Positions 1 through 9,326 of a stretch of 32,500 nucleotides of DNA are shown piece by piece (position 1 is the stretch's first letter; each line of letters begins with the position of its first letter). The stretch is from an uncultured euryarchaeote. Lineage in GTDB: Archaea; Thermoplasmatota; Poseidoniia; Poseidoniales; Thalassarchaeaceae. The DNA is taken from assembly GCA_937876055.1 (NCBI GenBank), contig CALEIW010000150.1, positions 1 through 32,500 on the forward strand, written 5' to 3'. The position numbers and the translations under genes were made by a program. The notes under the pieces are model-generated. The model was not told the DNA's origin. It saw nothing but the letters and a program-made list of their open reading frames with translations, and did no database searches.

Positions 1-1130
1 AATTCTACAGAAGATTCAGGAAAGAAACTGGAATACTGATGGATGGTAAGGCTCCTGTAGGGGGTAAATACAGTTTTGATTCAGAGAATCGTATGTCGTG
101 GAAAGGTCAACCCATTGCACCAGAAGAACCTACATTTGAGGTTACAGACTTAGATAGAGAGGTTGAGGAATTAGTGAATACAGCGTTCAACGACAATCCC
201 GGAAAAATAGATTTGAGTAAAATTCCAACAAATCATTCACAAGCCCTAGAGGCGCTTGATTTTGCAATGCTACATTTGCCTAATTTTGGCCCGTATGAAG
301 ATGCAATGTCAACACAAAGTAAGGGTCTTTTCCATAGCAGATTGGCTTCATTGGTAAATATACACAGGATTATGCCCGCAAATTTGCTTGAATCAGTCTT
401 GAGAACACCAGCTCCAATGAACAGTACTGAAGGATTCGTACGACAACTAATTTGGAGAGAATATGTGAAACATGTTCATGACATTACTGATGGATTCGAG
501 AATATCTCAGTCAATCGGACATTAACTCAGGTTAGAGATGCAATGTGGTACGGCGGAGGGTCTTCCGACCCCCATCCTGGGAAAAATAGACATCCTAATC
601 ACTTAACTCAAGAAAATAATCTACCAATGGCTTACTGGAATGCAGATTCCGGGTTTAATTGTCTGGATACAGTTGTAGAATCTGTAATTGAAGATGGTTG
701 GACTCATCACATCCCTCGCTTGATGGTTTTGGGAAACATTGCCTCACTACTAGACGTTAATCCGCGACAATTGACTGATTGGTTCCATGCCGCATTCATT
801 GATGCCTATGACTGGGTAGTTGAGCCTAATGTCTTGGGGATGGGTACTTTCGCTCTAGGAGAATCGATGATGACAAAACCGTACATCTCTGGCGCCGCAT
901 ACATCAATAGAATGAGCGATTATTGCAAAGAATGTCAATATGATCCAAAGAAAAACTGTCCAATCACAAATCTATACTGGGACTTTATTTCAAGACACTC
1001 AGAATCTTTCATTGGCAATCATAGGATGTCAATTCCAATGCGAAATTCATTACGTCGAGATGAGGATAAAAAGAATATTGATAGACAAACGTTTGAAGCA
1101 TGGACTCGCCGGTTGTGTAAATCAACCTGA
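1..1130 (+). CDS. Photolyase/cryptochrome-like protein, Fe-S type (5' partial)
   Basis: The reading frame is open from base 3, so the gene begins before the window. The first visible residues (FYRRFRKETGILM) already match the family, so the ATG at 39 is internal. Family signatures follow: PVGGKYSFDSENR, then THHIPRLMVLGN in the FAD-binding helical domain, DAYDWVVEPNVLGM, and YCKECQYDPKKNCP before LYW. The Cys in GFNCLD plus the three in that last motif give the four cysteines expected for the 4Fe-4S cluster of PhrB/FeS-BCP photolyases. Known members use blue light and FAD to repair UV lesions, often (6-4) photoproducts, or act as photoreceptors. The C-terminal half is intact. Substrate class is inferred from the family. 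The downstream gene ilvE converges with a 9-bp gap. Confidence 0.88.
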   Translation, partial: FYRRFRKETGILMDGKAPVGGKYSFDSENRMSWKGQPIAPEEPTFEVTDLDREVEELVNTAFNDNPGKIDLSKIPTNHSQALEALDFAMLHLPNFGPYEDAMSTQSKGLFHSRLASLVNIHRIMPANLLESVLRTPAPMNSTEGFVRQLIWREYVKHVHDITDGFENISVNRTLTQVRDAMWYGGGSSDPHPGKNRHPNHLTQENNLPMAYWNADSGFNCLDTVVESVIEDGWTHHIPRLMVLGNIASLLDVNPRQLTDWFHAAFIDAYDWVVEPNVLGMGTFALGESMMTKPYISGAAYINRMSDYCKECQYDPKKNCPITNLYWDFISRHSESFIGNHRMSIPMRNSLRRDEDKKNIDRQTFEAWTRRLCKST

Positions 1131-1139
1131 GGATATTTC

Positions 1140-2177
1140 CTAGACTGAAGGCGTCCAACCAAAGGTGTCTGCAGCGCGGCCTTCTTGAATTGAAGTTAGA
1201 GCATCGTAGAGTTGCTTTGTGACAGCACCAACTTCTCCGTCACAATATGTTGCGATACTACCACCGTGTTCAATTGAACCAATAGGGGAGATAACAGCAG
1301 CGGTCCCTGCACAAAATGCTTCATCGGAATCCATTGCAAAATCGATATCCACTTTGGTCTCGAGAACTTGGTAGCCGAGACTTCGAGCCAATTCAATTAC
1401 CGATAGGCGAGTAATTCCGGGAAGGATAGTTCCGGTTAACTCTGGAGTGTAGAGGACTTTGTCTTTGATACAAAAGAAATTGGCCGCTCCAACTTCTTCG
1501 ACATAGCGATGGTTGACTGCGTCAAGATAGATAATCTCAGCATATCCATCGGCTTTTGCGTTCTTTGAAGGCATCATTCCGGGTGCATAGTTTCCGATTG
1601 CCTTTACTCCTCCAGAGCCACCTGGTGCGGCTCTATGATATTCGTCTGATACCTTGAGCGAAATCGGATTCAATCCTCCTTTGAAGTATGGTCCAACCGG
1701 AACCACGTAGACCAAGAATGTGTATTCTGGTGCTGGTGCTACTCCGAGGATTGGGCCACTTCCAAACACGAGTGGCCTGATGTATAATTCTCCTCGGCCA
1801 TTAGGTGGTAGCCATCTGAGATTCTCTTGGACAACGAGGTGAACAGCATCGAGGAACATTTCTTCCGGCACGACAGGCATTCCTAGTCGCTTACAACCAT
1901 CTTGAGCGCGCCTAGCATTCAATTCTGGACGGAATAATAGAACTCTACCATCTTCGGCTCTTCTAGCCTTCATTCCTTCGAATAATCCCTGTCCGTAGTT
2001 AATTACTCCAGCAGCGGGTGATAGCGAGAGATCTTGGAAATCTTGCATAACCCCAGGTTCCCATTCCTCTCCTTGTTTGCAGGTTGCAATATACATCCTG
2101 TCAGTTTCGGTGAAGCTGAAAGTAAGGCTGTCCCAATCAATAGAAGGCTCGTCGTCAGACTCGGTCTCCTCCATCAT
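1140..2177 (-). CDS. ilvE: Branched-chain amino acid aminotransferase
   Basis: Fold-type IV PLP aminotransferase that makes the last step of Leu, Ile and Val synthesis (and the first of their breakdown), exchanging the amino group with 2-oxoglutarate. The core shows INYGQGLFEGMKA, the substrate-loop region IRPLVFGSG, the PLP-lysine context GGVKAIGNYAP, the cofactor motif EVGAANFFCI, and LPGITRLSVIELA followed by FCAGTAAVISPIGSI. This is the long (class II, BCAT2-like) version of the family. I chose the ATG at 2177, preceded by GGTGAG about four bases upstream, giving 345 residues. A TTG at 2222 would add 15 residues and has its own GAGGTGA but at a long spacing. It diverges from polB across a roughly 130-bp gap and converges on the photolyase gene, so it is probably transcribed alone. 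Confidence 0.93.
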   Translation of the reverse strand: MMEETESDDEPSIDWDSLTFSFTETDRMYIATCKQGEEWEPGVMQDFQDLSLSPAAGVINYGQGLFEGMKARRAEDGRVLLFRPELNARRAQDGCKRLGMPVVPEEMFLDAVHLVVQENLRWLPPNGRGELYIRPLVFGSGPILGVAPAPEYTFLVYVVPVGPYFKGGLNPISLKVSDEYHRAAPGGSGGVKAIGNYAPGMMPSKNAKADGYAEIIYLDAVNHRYVEEVGAANFFCIKDKVLYTPELTGTILPGITRLSVIELARSLGYQVLETKVDIDFAMDSDEAFCAGTAAVISPIGSIEHGGSIATYCDGEVGAVTKQLYDALTSIQEGRAADTFGWTPSV

Positions 2178-2310
2178 TGGCTCACCATCCGATGTAGAGG
2201 GGGACGACTCGGCTTTCAACAATTTCTAACAAATCACCTCAAACTGTCGTTCCAAGCCACCACACAAGGGTTGATTGCTTACTCTATTTCCCTCTGAGCA
2301 AGGTGTCACA

Positions 2311-4926
2311 ATGCGATGGGATGGAGAGGTTTGTATCGTCTCTGGTTCTTATCAAGCGGTGGCTTCTACACCGCCGCGCACAGTTGTCGAGTTATGGTGT
2401 CGTGCTCGAGAAGGCCATTCCGTGGTACTGCTAGTAGATGGCCTAAGTCCATTCCTAGAGATTGCTCCCTCCGGTAAAGCAGGCCGAGATAGGGATTTGA
2501 AAGACCATCTCGAAATCGTTCAGGAGATGGATGAGGTTGTATCAATCGCAGAGCCGATTGACAAGTGGACTCCATTTGGAGTAAAGCCGCATTATAGAGT
2601 CGAAGTTGAACAGCCATATGTAGTTCCGAGGCTAAGGAAACGACTCGAGGCAGAATGGGAAGTTTCCAGCGCAGACATTCTCTTTGTTCAGCGCTTATTG
2701 TTGGACTTAGACCTAGGGCCCCATATCGCAAGCGGTGGAGAGGTTCTGTGGGCAGGACCTCGCGCACCTTCTAAATTAGCCAGTGAATTTGATGGCAAGA
2801 GGGTCGAGGCCGCAGAGAAGATTCGCGACTTCGGCGGTTCTGGCCTATATCCGTGTGATATGGTGGTAGCCTGCAATATCGCAGATCTATCTCGCACAGA
2901 CCCATTCCCGACTCCCTTTGTCACTCTTTCATTAGACCTAGAGACAAGCGTTCAACACAATACAATACTTTGTGCAGCGGTTATAATTGCAAGAGGTGAA
3001 TCTCGAACCGAGCACGAGTTCCGCGGTTCAGAAAAAGAGATTTTGGAAGGTATGACCAGACTTGTTCGAGATGAAGATCCAGATTTCATCACTGGATATA
3101 ATATTGATAATTTCGATCTACCTAGGATTATTGAACGCGCTGAGGAAAATGCAGGTAAGTCAAAATTTGAACAGGCTGCATTATGCGGTTGGGGAAGAGT
3201 TCCAGCGATTGAGAGTGAATCAAAGCGGCTTAGCCCAGACCGAGCTAGAAATCGAGTTTGGCGATTAACTGGTCGAATACCAATGGATGCTTGGTGGCAG
3301 GTTCGCCAAACCCTCCGTCCTGAGAGAGAATCTCTTCGCTTTGTTGCAAACATGTTGTGGCCAGAGTCTGAAGATAAACAAAAACTCGACATCGATGCAA
3401 GCAAAATGGATGAGGAATGGGCTGCTAGACCAGACGAAGTCATGGAATATTGTGTCAGAGATACCCATCTTCCTCTCGATATACTCGGTCACTTACAATC
3501 GGTAGCGCGTAAAGAAGCCCTAGCGGCGGTTGCAAACACTACGGTTGAGACCGCCGCAGCCGGAACCACCAGTCAATGGATTGACTCACTGGTCATTCGC
3601 TTAGCAGATAAAGAAAAAATCGCTGTTCCAATGACTCAATCCGGTCCACGCCGCCGCGACCAAATCGCGGGAGGCTATGTCCACGAAGTCGAACCAGGAC
3701 TCAAACCATGGGTGGCTGTACTCGATTTCAAATCGATGTATCCATCAATCATGATTTCCCAGAATATTTGCTCAACAACTCTGGTCAGAGATGAGAGCAA
3801 GGAAGAATCTCACAATGTATCTCCCGAAGGCACAGCACGATACGTTTCTTCAGATGAGCGTCGAGGCTTAGTGCCTCGTTTGTTGAGTGAATTAATGGAG
3901 CAACGGGATTATCACAAATCCGAGTTGAAAAAGGCTAGAGAATCTGGTCAAGAAGAAGCCGCTTTCCTTCACGACCAATTACAATATGCGGTTAAGATTC
4001 TGATGAATTCTTTCTATGGAGTATTCGCCTCCTCATTCTACCGTTTCACCCATCCAGATTTGGGCGCGAGTATTACTGAATGGGCTCGACACAATATTCG
4101 CACGATTATCAATAATGTCGAGACCGACGGACATGATGTTGTATATTCGGACACGGACTCAATTTTTGTCAAAGCACCCGTTCAGCCAGATTCACCGATT
4201 AATCGACCGCCGGAGAACTCCTTGGTCTTTGAAGACTGGAAAAATGCTAGGAAAGAGACTTTGGATTTTGGCAATTCACTGGCTGATAGATTTACCAAAG
4301 AAGGCGCTGAATTAGAATTTGAGACCGCCCTCTCGGCCTTCTTTTCACATGGTGCAAAAAAGCGCTATGTCGGCCGAGTAGTTTGGCCCCGTGAAGAGAT
4401 GTTGATTCGAGGCTATGAGGTCCGTCGCACGGATTCATTCCGCCTCCTTACTAGCACCATGACCGAGATGTTTGAATTGATTCTATCTAACGAAGAATGG
4501 TCTGCTGTAGAGATGTCAAAATCGGTAATTGATGATATCAGGGCAAAACGGGTAGAAGTGGCCGACCTTGTGATTTCTAGATCATGCAAAGGAAGTCTAA
4601 GGAGGGATGGAACTGTGGATTTCCATAAGACCTACAAGAATCCAGATTCCCTACCTTACGTGCGCGCGGCTAGACAAAGAATAGAGGCGGGACTTGGGTT
4701 CACACCTGGCATGAAAGTAGGTTGGATAGTAACCAACGGGAAAACATCGCCTATGACAGTTCAAGCTTGGATGGTAGATGAATTAGGCGTAGAATCTCCC
4801 GAGTACGATCCAGAGTTCTACGCTAAGCGATTGGCAACTGCACTAGGTAGAATTACCGAAGCCTTTGGATGGAACGAGAAAGAATTACTGCAAGGCACTA
4901 GACAACAAACTCTCTTTGATTTCTAG
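2311..4926 (+). CDS. polB: DNA polymerase, B family (PolB)
   Basis: Replicative/repair DNA-dependent DNA polymerase with 3'-5' proofreading, 871 residues. Exonuclease motifs: LSLDLETS (Exo I, near residue 209, with DLE instead of the usual DIE), YNIDNFD (Exo II) and YCVRD (Exo III). Polymerase motifs: DFKSMYPSIM (motif A, about 472), KILMNSFYG (motif B, about 562) and YSDTDSIFV (motif C, about 612), then KKRYVG in the thumb region. The protein ends in QQTLFDF, a textbook PIP box for binding the PCNA sliding clamp. All catalytic acidic residues appear present, so it should be active. The ATG at 2311 is preferred; an in-frame TTG at 2275 would add 12 residues that look like leader sequence. No intein is visible: the motifs are uninterrupted and the length is normal. 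Confidence 0.96.
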   Translation: MRWDGEVCIVSGSYQAVASTPPRTVVELWCRAREGHSVVLLVDGLSPFLEIAPSGKAGRDRDLKDHLEIVQEMDEVVSIAEPIDKWTPFGVKPHYRVEVEQPYVVPRLRKRLEAEWEVSSADILFVQRLLLDLDLGPHIASGGEVLWAGPRAPSKLASEFDGKRVEAAEKIRDFGGSGLYPCDMVVACNIADLSRTDPFPTPFVTLSLDLETSVQHNTILCAAVIIARGESRTEHEFRGSEKEILEGMTRLVRDEDPDFITGYNIDNFDLPRIIERAEENAGKSKFEQAALCGWGRVPAIESESKRLSPDRARNRVWRLTGRIPMDAWWQVRQTLRPERESLRFVANMLWPESEDKQKLDIDASKMDEEWAARPDEVMEYCVRDTHLPLDILGHLQSVARKEALAAVANTTVETAAAGTTSQWIDSLVIRLADKEKIAVPMTQSGPRRRDQIAGGYVHEVEPGLKPWVAVLDFKSMYPSIMISQNICSTTLVRDESKEESHNVSPEGTARYVSSDERRGLVPRLLSELMEQRDYHKSELKKARESGQEEAAFLHDQLQYAVKILMNSFYGVFASSFYRFTHPDLGASITEWARHNIRTIINNVETDGHDVVYSDTDSIFVKAPVQPDSPINRPPENSLVFEDWKNARKETLDFGNSLADRFTKEGAELEFETALSAFFSHGAKKRYVGRVVWPREEMLIRGYEVRRTDSFRLLTSTMTEMFELILSNEEWSAVEMSKSVIDDIRAKRVEVADLVISRSCKGSLRRDGTVDFHKTYKNPDSLPYVRAARQRIEAGLGFTPGMKVGWIVTNGKTSPMTVQAWMVDELGVESPEYDPEFYAKRLATALGRITEAFGWNEKELLQGTRQQTLFDF

Positions 4927-4950
4927 GGATTACGGGAATCCGTAGGGTTG

Positions 4951-6156
4951 ATGACGACCACCATCACACCCATGGCTATGAGAGGAGCGGGTGGATTGGC
5001 CCCGATGGTCGTATTACTATTGCTCAGCGCGGCATTTGCAGGATGTTTGGAGACCTTCAGTTTGAATGGAGCTCCAAGTGCAAAAATGAGTATTGATCCT
5101 GACGGGTCAGTGCGAGCTGGTGATTCGGTTACCTTCAGCGCAGTAGGCTCTTCTGACCCAGACGCAGATGCTCTAACCTTCACATGGGATTTCGGCGATG
5201 GAGACCTCGGCGACGGCCTAACAACCAGCCACTCCTATTCACAAGCGGGAGAATATATGGTAACTCTAACCGTAAGCGATGGAAATTACGAGACATCTGT
5301 AAGTGACACAATTTCTGTAATCGACTCCTCAGCTAGGGAACCAAAAGCAGAGATAACTACTGCAAAGGACGATGATTGTGATGGTGAGGATGCACCAGCA
5401 GGCTCCTTTGTACTAGTATGGGTGTGTGAGGATAAGGAAGAAGATGACAGAAGCATTACTGTAGAAACCTCAGTTACACTAGATGGTTCTGATTCTTGGG
5501 CAGGATGTAATCCAGATAATTCGGATTGTTACGCAGAAGAATATCTAGTGTCTTGGGAATGGGATTTGGACTTAGATACCGACTCCGATGAAGATGGCGA
5601 TCCAGAGAACGATGTCGATGCGACTGGAGAAACCATTACTCTCGAAGATATGCCGGCCGGTTCATGGGACATCAAGTTGAAAGTTACAGACAACAATGGC
5701 CTAACGGACTCTGACGAATCAACTCTCTACATTAACTACAGAGGGACTTGGACTGACTTTGTCATCGACCGAAGATATCAGGATCCGGTAATCATGACTT
5801 GGGATTACCCGGTGACCTACGATAATGATGGACAGAATAAGATTAGATACCTTAGGACCAAACTAACTTACCCCGCAGAGGATGGTGACCAACCATTTGG
5901 CGGGGTTGATACTGAGAATAAACTCGACCTATTCATCTTCAATGAGACCGATGAAGAGGTCGCAAACACTACCGGCGTTGGTGATGATAACCGAAACGCC
6001 GGTGATTGTCAATCGGATGACCGCTGTGTTTGGCTGGTAATTGGTGGCTCAACAGTAAGAGGATTTGATCCTGGCACTTGGACCGTCGACCTGCAGAATG
6101 AGAAAACGCACAACACAGAGGTCAAGAGTTTGATGATTGAATTGCAATATCGATGA
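4951..6156 (+). CDS. Secreted lipoprotein with PKD domains
   Basis: The N terminus has a short polar stretch, a hydrophobic segment (APMVVLLLLSAAFAG) and a Cys in a lipobox-like context (SAAFAGC). This suggests export and lipid anchoring outside the cell membrane. Residues about 45-125 form a clear PKD domain: DPDGSVRAGDSVTFSAVGSS, then FTWDFGDGD, then YMVTLTVSDG. Residues about 170-265 look like a second PKD-like domain with an acidic insertion rich in D/E and several Cys. The remaining C-terminal region of about 130 residues is unassigned and looks like a beta-rich globular domain. PKD domains mediate adhesion or act as spacers in archaeal surface proteins; no enzyme motif is visible. Start may be ATG 4951 or ATG 4972. 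It follows polB by 24 bp on the same strand but is unrelated in function. Confidence 0.8.
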   Translation: MTTTITPMAMRGAGGLAPMVVLLLLSAAFAGCLETFSLNGAPSAKMSIDPDGSVRAGDSVTFSAVGSSDPDADALTFTWDFGDGDLGDGLTTSHSYSQAGEYMVTLTVSDGNYETSVSDTISVIDSSAREPKAEITTAKDDDCDGEDAPAGSFVLVWVCEDKEEDDRSITVETSVTLDGSDSWAGCNPDNSDCYAEEYLVSWEWDLDLDTDSDEDGDPENDVDATGETITLEDMPAGSWDIKLKVTDNNGLTDSDESTLYINYRGTWTDFVIDRRYQDPVIMTWDYPVTYDNDGQNKIRYLRTKLTYPAEDGDQPFGGVDTENKLDLFIFNETDEEVANTTGVGDDNRNAGDCQSDDRCVWLVIGGSTVRGFDPGTWTVDLQNEKTHNTEVKSLMIELQYR

Positions 6157-6199
6157 ACTGCGACGAAGAATTAACCCTCAAATTCAGTTGAATTGACGC

Positions 6200-6214
6200 C
6201 TCCCCTATGGGGAG
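6200..6214. terminator. Perfect 6-bp hairpin between lipoprotein gene and EF-1A
   Basis: CTCCCC-TAT-GGGGAG is a perfect inverted repeat with a 3-base loop, 43 bases after the lipoprotein stop. It has no T-tract after it, so it is not a classical terminator. It lies just upstream of a TATA-like TTCAAATA (6218-6225), so it could instead be an operator or a boundary element for the EF-1A promoter. Confidence 0.35.
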
Positions 6215-6217
6215 AGA

Positions 6218-6225
6218 TTCAAATA
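6218..6225 (+). promoter_or_regulatory. Candidate TATA box for EF-1A/uS10
   Basis: TTCAAATA lies about 45 bases before the EF-1A ATG at 6266. Archaeal transcription usually begins about 25 bases after the box, leaving a short leader that would contain the GAGGTGG ribosome-binding motif at 6254-6260. This is a position-based inference; other weak AT-rich stretches exist nearby. Confidence 0.35.
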
Positions 6226-6265
6226 GGCATCATTGGTCGGCGGGCCACACTTAGAGGTGGATATT

Positions 6266-7549
6266 ATGGGTTCACAGTGGGAAGATAAGAGCAAGCCGCA
6301 CCTAAACATCGTGTTCATTGGGCACGTCGATCATGGAAAGTCAACAACCGTAGGACGTTTACTGCTAGACACAGGTCACATCGAAGAACACATTATTGAG
6401 AAGAACGAACAGTTAGCATCCGAGGCAGGAAAGGCTGGATTCGGTCTTGCTTACGTTATGGATGGTCTGAAGGAAGAGCGCGAGCGTGGTATCACTATCG
6501 ATGTCGCGCACAAGGAGCTTTTCACTCCAAACTATTACTTCACAATCATCGATGCTCCAGGGCACCGTGACTTCGTGAAGAACATGATTACAGGAACCAG
6601 CCAGGCTGATGCCGCTGTTCTACTATGTGCGGCTAACGACGGTGTTAACGCGCAGACTCGTGAGCACGCTTTCCTAGCAAAGGTTCTGGGAGTCAAGCAA
6701 CTGATTGTTAACGTCAACAAGATGGACATCAGTGGTGTAGACTACTCCGAGGACAAGTACAATCAGACAGTCGCAGAGGTAGATAACCTACTCAAGCTAT
6801 CAGGATTTAACCCGGATGATGTACCAAAGATTCCTTGTTCCTCTTTCAATGGAGAGAATCTATTCAACAAGTCCGACAACATGCCTTGGTACAAGGGTCC
6901 TACCCTATTCGAAGCAATTGACGGAATTCAGATGCCTCCAAAGCCTGTTGACAGGCCACTCAGGCTACCTGTACAAGACGTCTACAAGATTAGCGGAATT
7001 GGAACTGTACCAGTCGGTAAGGTAGAGACTGGTGTTCTAGAAAGAGGCAAGACAGTTGTATTCAACCCAAGCCAGAAGTCTGCTGAAGTAAAGGACATTG
7101 AGATGCACCACACCAGCCACGCAAAGGCTGAGCCTGGTGATAACGTTGGATTCAACGTTCGTGGACTAGCAGCTAACGACATCCGAAGAGGAGACGTAGC
7201 AGGTTACTCGGACAACGAGCCAATGTTCGTACGTCACGATGAGACATTTGTTGGCCAGATCCAACTTATGGAGATTCCAAAGGCAATTGGCGCAGGATAC
7301 ACTCCTGTATTCCACGCACACACAGCTCAGGTAGCAGTTAGATTCGTAGAACTTCTAGAGAATTCCAAGACTAAGGAAGCAAACCCACCGTTCCTAAAGA
7401 CCGGTGACGCTGCTCTAGTTCGCTTCGCTCCAACAAAGCCAATGGCAATTGAGCAAATGGATACATTCCCTGAGTTGTCAAGATTCGCTATCCGTGACAT
7501 GGGTAAGACCGTGGCTGCTGGCGTTTGCTTGAAGATTGACAAGAAGTGA
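6266..7549 (+). CDS. tuf: Translation elongation factor EF-1A
   Basis: GTPase that carries aminoacyl-tRNA to the ribosome. GTP-binding motifs are complete: GHVDHGKST (G1, near residue 18), ERERGITID (G2), DAPGHRDF (G3) and VNKMD (G4). Domain 2 and 3 signatures follow (VGKVETGVLERG, FNVRGLAANDIRRGDVAG, FPELSRFAIRDMGKTVAAG). The length of 428 residues is normal for archaeal aEF-1A. I chose the ATG at 6266 because GAGGTGG precedes it and MGSQWEDKSKPHLN is a typical start; an upstream in-frame TTG at 6233 is unlikely. uS10 follows after 37 bp, the conserved archaeal gene order. Confidence 0.97.
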   Translation: MGSQWEDKSKPHLNIVFIGHVDHGKSTTVGRLLLDTGHIEEHIIEKNEQLASEAGKAGFGLAYVMDGLKEERERGITIDVAHKELFTPNYYFTIIDAPGHRDFVKNMITGTSQADAAVLLCAANDGVNAQTREHAFLAKVLGVKQLIVNVNKMDISGVDYSEDKYNQTVAEVDNLLKLSGFNPDDVPKIPCSSFNGENLFNKSDNMPWYKGPTLFEAIDGIQMPPKPVDRPLRLPVQDVYKISGIGTVPVGKVETGVLERGKTVVFNPSQKSAEVKDIEMHHTSHAKAEPGDNVGFNVRGLAANDIRRGDVAGYSDNEPMFVRHDETFVGQIQLMEIPKAIGAGYTPVFHAHTAQVAVRFVELLENSKTKEANPPFLKTGDAALVRFAPTKPMAIEQMDTFPELSRFAIRDMGKTVAAGVCLKIDKK

Positions 7550-7586
7550 ATTTGGTAACATAGGCTGAGGACTCGGAGAGGGTACT

Positions 7587-7916
7587 ATGGCCGTTATCAC
7601 CAAAATCAAGCTGACTGGTGAAAACCACGAAGATGTCGACATGGTATGTGGGCAGATTAAGGCAATTTGTGACGAGACAGGCGTTGACCTACGCGGGCCA
7701 ATTCCCCTCCCAACTCGCAAATTGGTAGTTCCATGCCGCAAGAGCCCAGATGGCGAAGGCGCTGAAACATGGGATCATTGGGAAATGCGTATTCACAAGC
7801 GACTTCTGGAACTTGTGACATCTGCTGCTAAGGACGAAAAGGCACTACGCCGAGTCCTGCGCCTAGACTATCCTGACTCGGTTACAATCGAGTTGTCTCT
7901 AAGGCACCTAGGTTGA
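7587..7916 (+). CDS. rps10: 30S ribosomal protein uS10
   Basis: Small-subunit head protein, 109 residues. It begins MAVITKIKLTGEN, with the conserved stretches GPIPLPTRKLVVPCRKSP and EMRIHKRLLEL, and ends in the usual VTIELSLR region. GGAGAGGGT lies just before the ATG. It is the second gene of the EF-1A/uS10 pair and probably shares its transcript. It converges on the minus-strand C1B peptidase gene with only five bases between the two stop codons. Confidence 0.96.
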   Translation: MAVITKIKLTGENHEDVDMVCGQIKAICDETGVDLRGPIPLPTRKLVVPCRKSPDGEGAETWDHWEMRIHKRLLELVTSAAKDEKALRRVLRLDYPDSVTIELSLRHLG

Positions 7917-7921
7917 TTCCA

Positions 7922-9274
7922 TCACTGGAACGCTTCGTCTTTTGCTAGACTCCCCATTGGGTCCCAAGCTGGAAGCACGACTGGTTCAGTCATCATACCG
8001 GCCTTCATCTCATCAGAGAGATATTTGCTTGGACATGCAATCTCGAACATGTGTTCGTCATACCATGAATCGTTCATCGTGTAGAATCCCTTTCTGCCAG
8101 ATTGCTCAGCTCCCCATGAATTTTCAACACGCCACCTTCGTGGTTTCCCATCTACTACATCGACACCGGTAAACAGCATAGCGTGCGTCATCATAGTCTG
8201 GCTATACCTAAGTCGGTCGGCTTTATTCATGCCAAATTCAGCGCCGTATAAGGCTCCGAAATCGAATAACTTGGCGTCCCAAAGACCTCTCTTTCGGTGC
8301 ATTTGCTTCCCTACATCACACCCCATCCAAACAGGTAATCCATCCTCCAATAGGCTCTGAGTGATGCCTTTCATCTCCTCACTTGGAACATTCAGATAAA
8401 CCACTGGTGGTCCTCCAGCAACATTTTGCAAATAGTCAACAGTGTAGGTTTGGTAGTATTCGTTCCTTGGATCGTTTACGATGCAAACATAGTCTTCCCA
8501 ATCGATTTCAACGAAATCTTTCGCGAATTCTTGAGGAGTCATTGTTCCTCTACGATGCAACTTGCCGTCTTTGTCCTCCCATTGCCAATCGAACTTTTCT
8601 GGCGGAGTTCCCAGGTGGATGCAAAGAATTCTCCAGATGTCTGCAAGCCGCGAATCTTTGTGCGCACGAGCCTCTGCAGTACTACCACCGGAATCGAGGA
8701 TTTCACGAATCTCACAAGCTCCAGTTCTCAATATGTCCTTGAGATTTGCATTCATGTAGCGAGTACTGGATGAAGATCGAGATTCAGGATAAGCCGATTT
8801 TGGAACTAGTCCGTGCTTTCTAATCAGATTCATCGCCATATTCCATTGCCCACCATCTCCTATTGGGTCACCTAGTAGGAAACCGATTGTGCGATCATCG
8901 ACAGGGCGTTCGGCGGTCTCAATAATCGCTTCATAGAAGTGGTTGGCCCGCTCAAATTTGTCCCAGAAGTGAATGTGAGCCTGACTAAACTCGAAATTTT
9001 TCACATTCATCTTCTTCATTGTGCTTGGCCGAAATAAGTTCAGTGTGGCGAATAGCCAACAACGACCGCTTCTCTTTTGATGAGTCACCTTCCATTTGTC
9101 CAATTTAATTGAGAATGAAAAATCAATTTCTTGAACTAAATCTCTATCCAAAGCCACTTCCAACAATTCGTTGTTTGAGACCGCGTTTTGAGCTAATTTT
9201 GCTGAGGGGTCAGCATCGAATGTTTTGCGTAATTCTTTGACTCTATTTTTGCTAATCGTCTTACCCATGGCCAT
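7922..9274 (-). CDS. C1B cysteine peptidase (bleomycin hydrolase / aminopeptidase C type)
   Basis: Papain-fold aminopeptidase of the bleomycin hydrolase family, which in bacteria and eukaryotes forms hexameric barrels and trims N-terminal residues from peptides. The catalytic set is visible: Gln and Cys in HQKRSGRCWLF (Cys at about residue 72), His in THAMLFTG (about 363) and Asn in VENSWG (about 384). The C terminus (LPAWDPMGSLA) matches the family tail that reaches into the active site. Length of about 450 is typical. The start is ATG 9274 (or 9268); the open frame extends to 9343, but that would overlap the Gins51 gene and add residues foreign to the family. No signal peptide, so cytoplasmic. 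It may be cotranscribed with Gins51 (53-bp gap), though the functions are unrelated. The family is scattered in archaea, which suggests transfer from bacteria. Confidence 0.93.
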   Translation of the reverse strand: MAMGKTISKNRVKELRKTFDADPSAKLAQNAVSNNELLEVALDRDLVQEIDFSFSIKLDKWKVTHQKRSGRCWLFATLNLFRPSTMKKMNVKNFEFSQAHIHFWDKFERANHFYEAIIETAERPVDDRTIGFLLGDPIGDGGQWNMAMNLIRKHGLVPKSAYPESRSSSSTRYMNANLKDILRTGACEIREILDSGGSTAEARAHKDSRLADIWRILCIHLGTPPEKFDWQWEDKDGKLHRRGTMTPQEFAKDFVEIDWEDYVCIVNDPRNEYYQTYTVDYLQNVAGGPPVVYLNVPSEEMKGITQSLLEDGLPVWMGCDVGKQMHRKRGLWDAKLFDFGALYGAEFGMNKADRLRYSQTMMTHAMLFTGVDVVDGKPRRWRVENSWGAEQSGRKGFYTMNDSWYDEHMFEIACPSKYLSDEMKAGMMTEPVVLPAWDPMGSLAKDEAFQ

Positions 9275-9326
9275 GCACCGCAGGTATGACTTCGTTGAAA
9301 GGCGCTGGATAATCATTGGCGCGTGT

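Noticed and set aside
2366..3443. Minus-strand open frames opposite polB (133, 78 and 163 codons)
   Set aside because: polB has every catalytic motif in its frame; the antisense products are low-complexity and unlike any family.
2311..4926. Intein or insertion in polB
   Set aside because: Archaeal polB genes often carry inteins at motifs A or C, but all motifs here are uninterrupted and the total length is normal.
8383..8773. Plus-strand open frames of 115-119 codons inside the C1B peptidase gene
   Set aside because: They are antisense to a strongly supported enzyme, overlap each other in different frames and show no protein-like motif.
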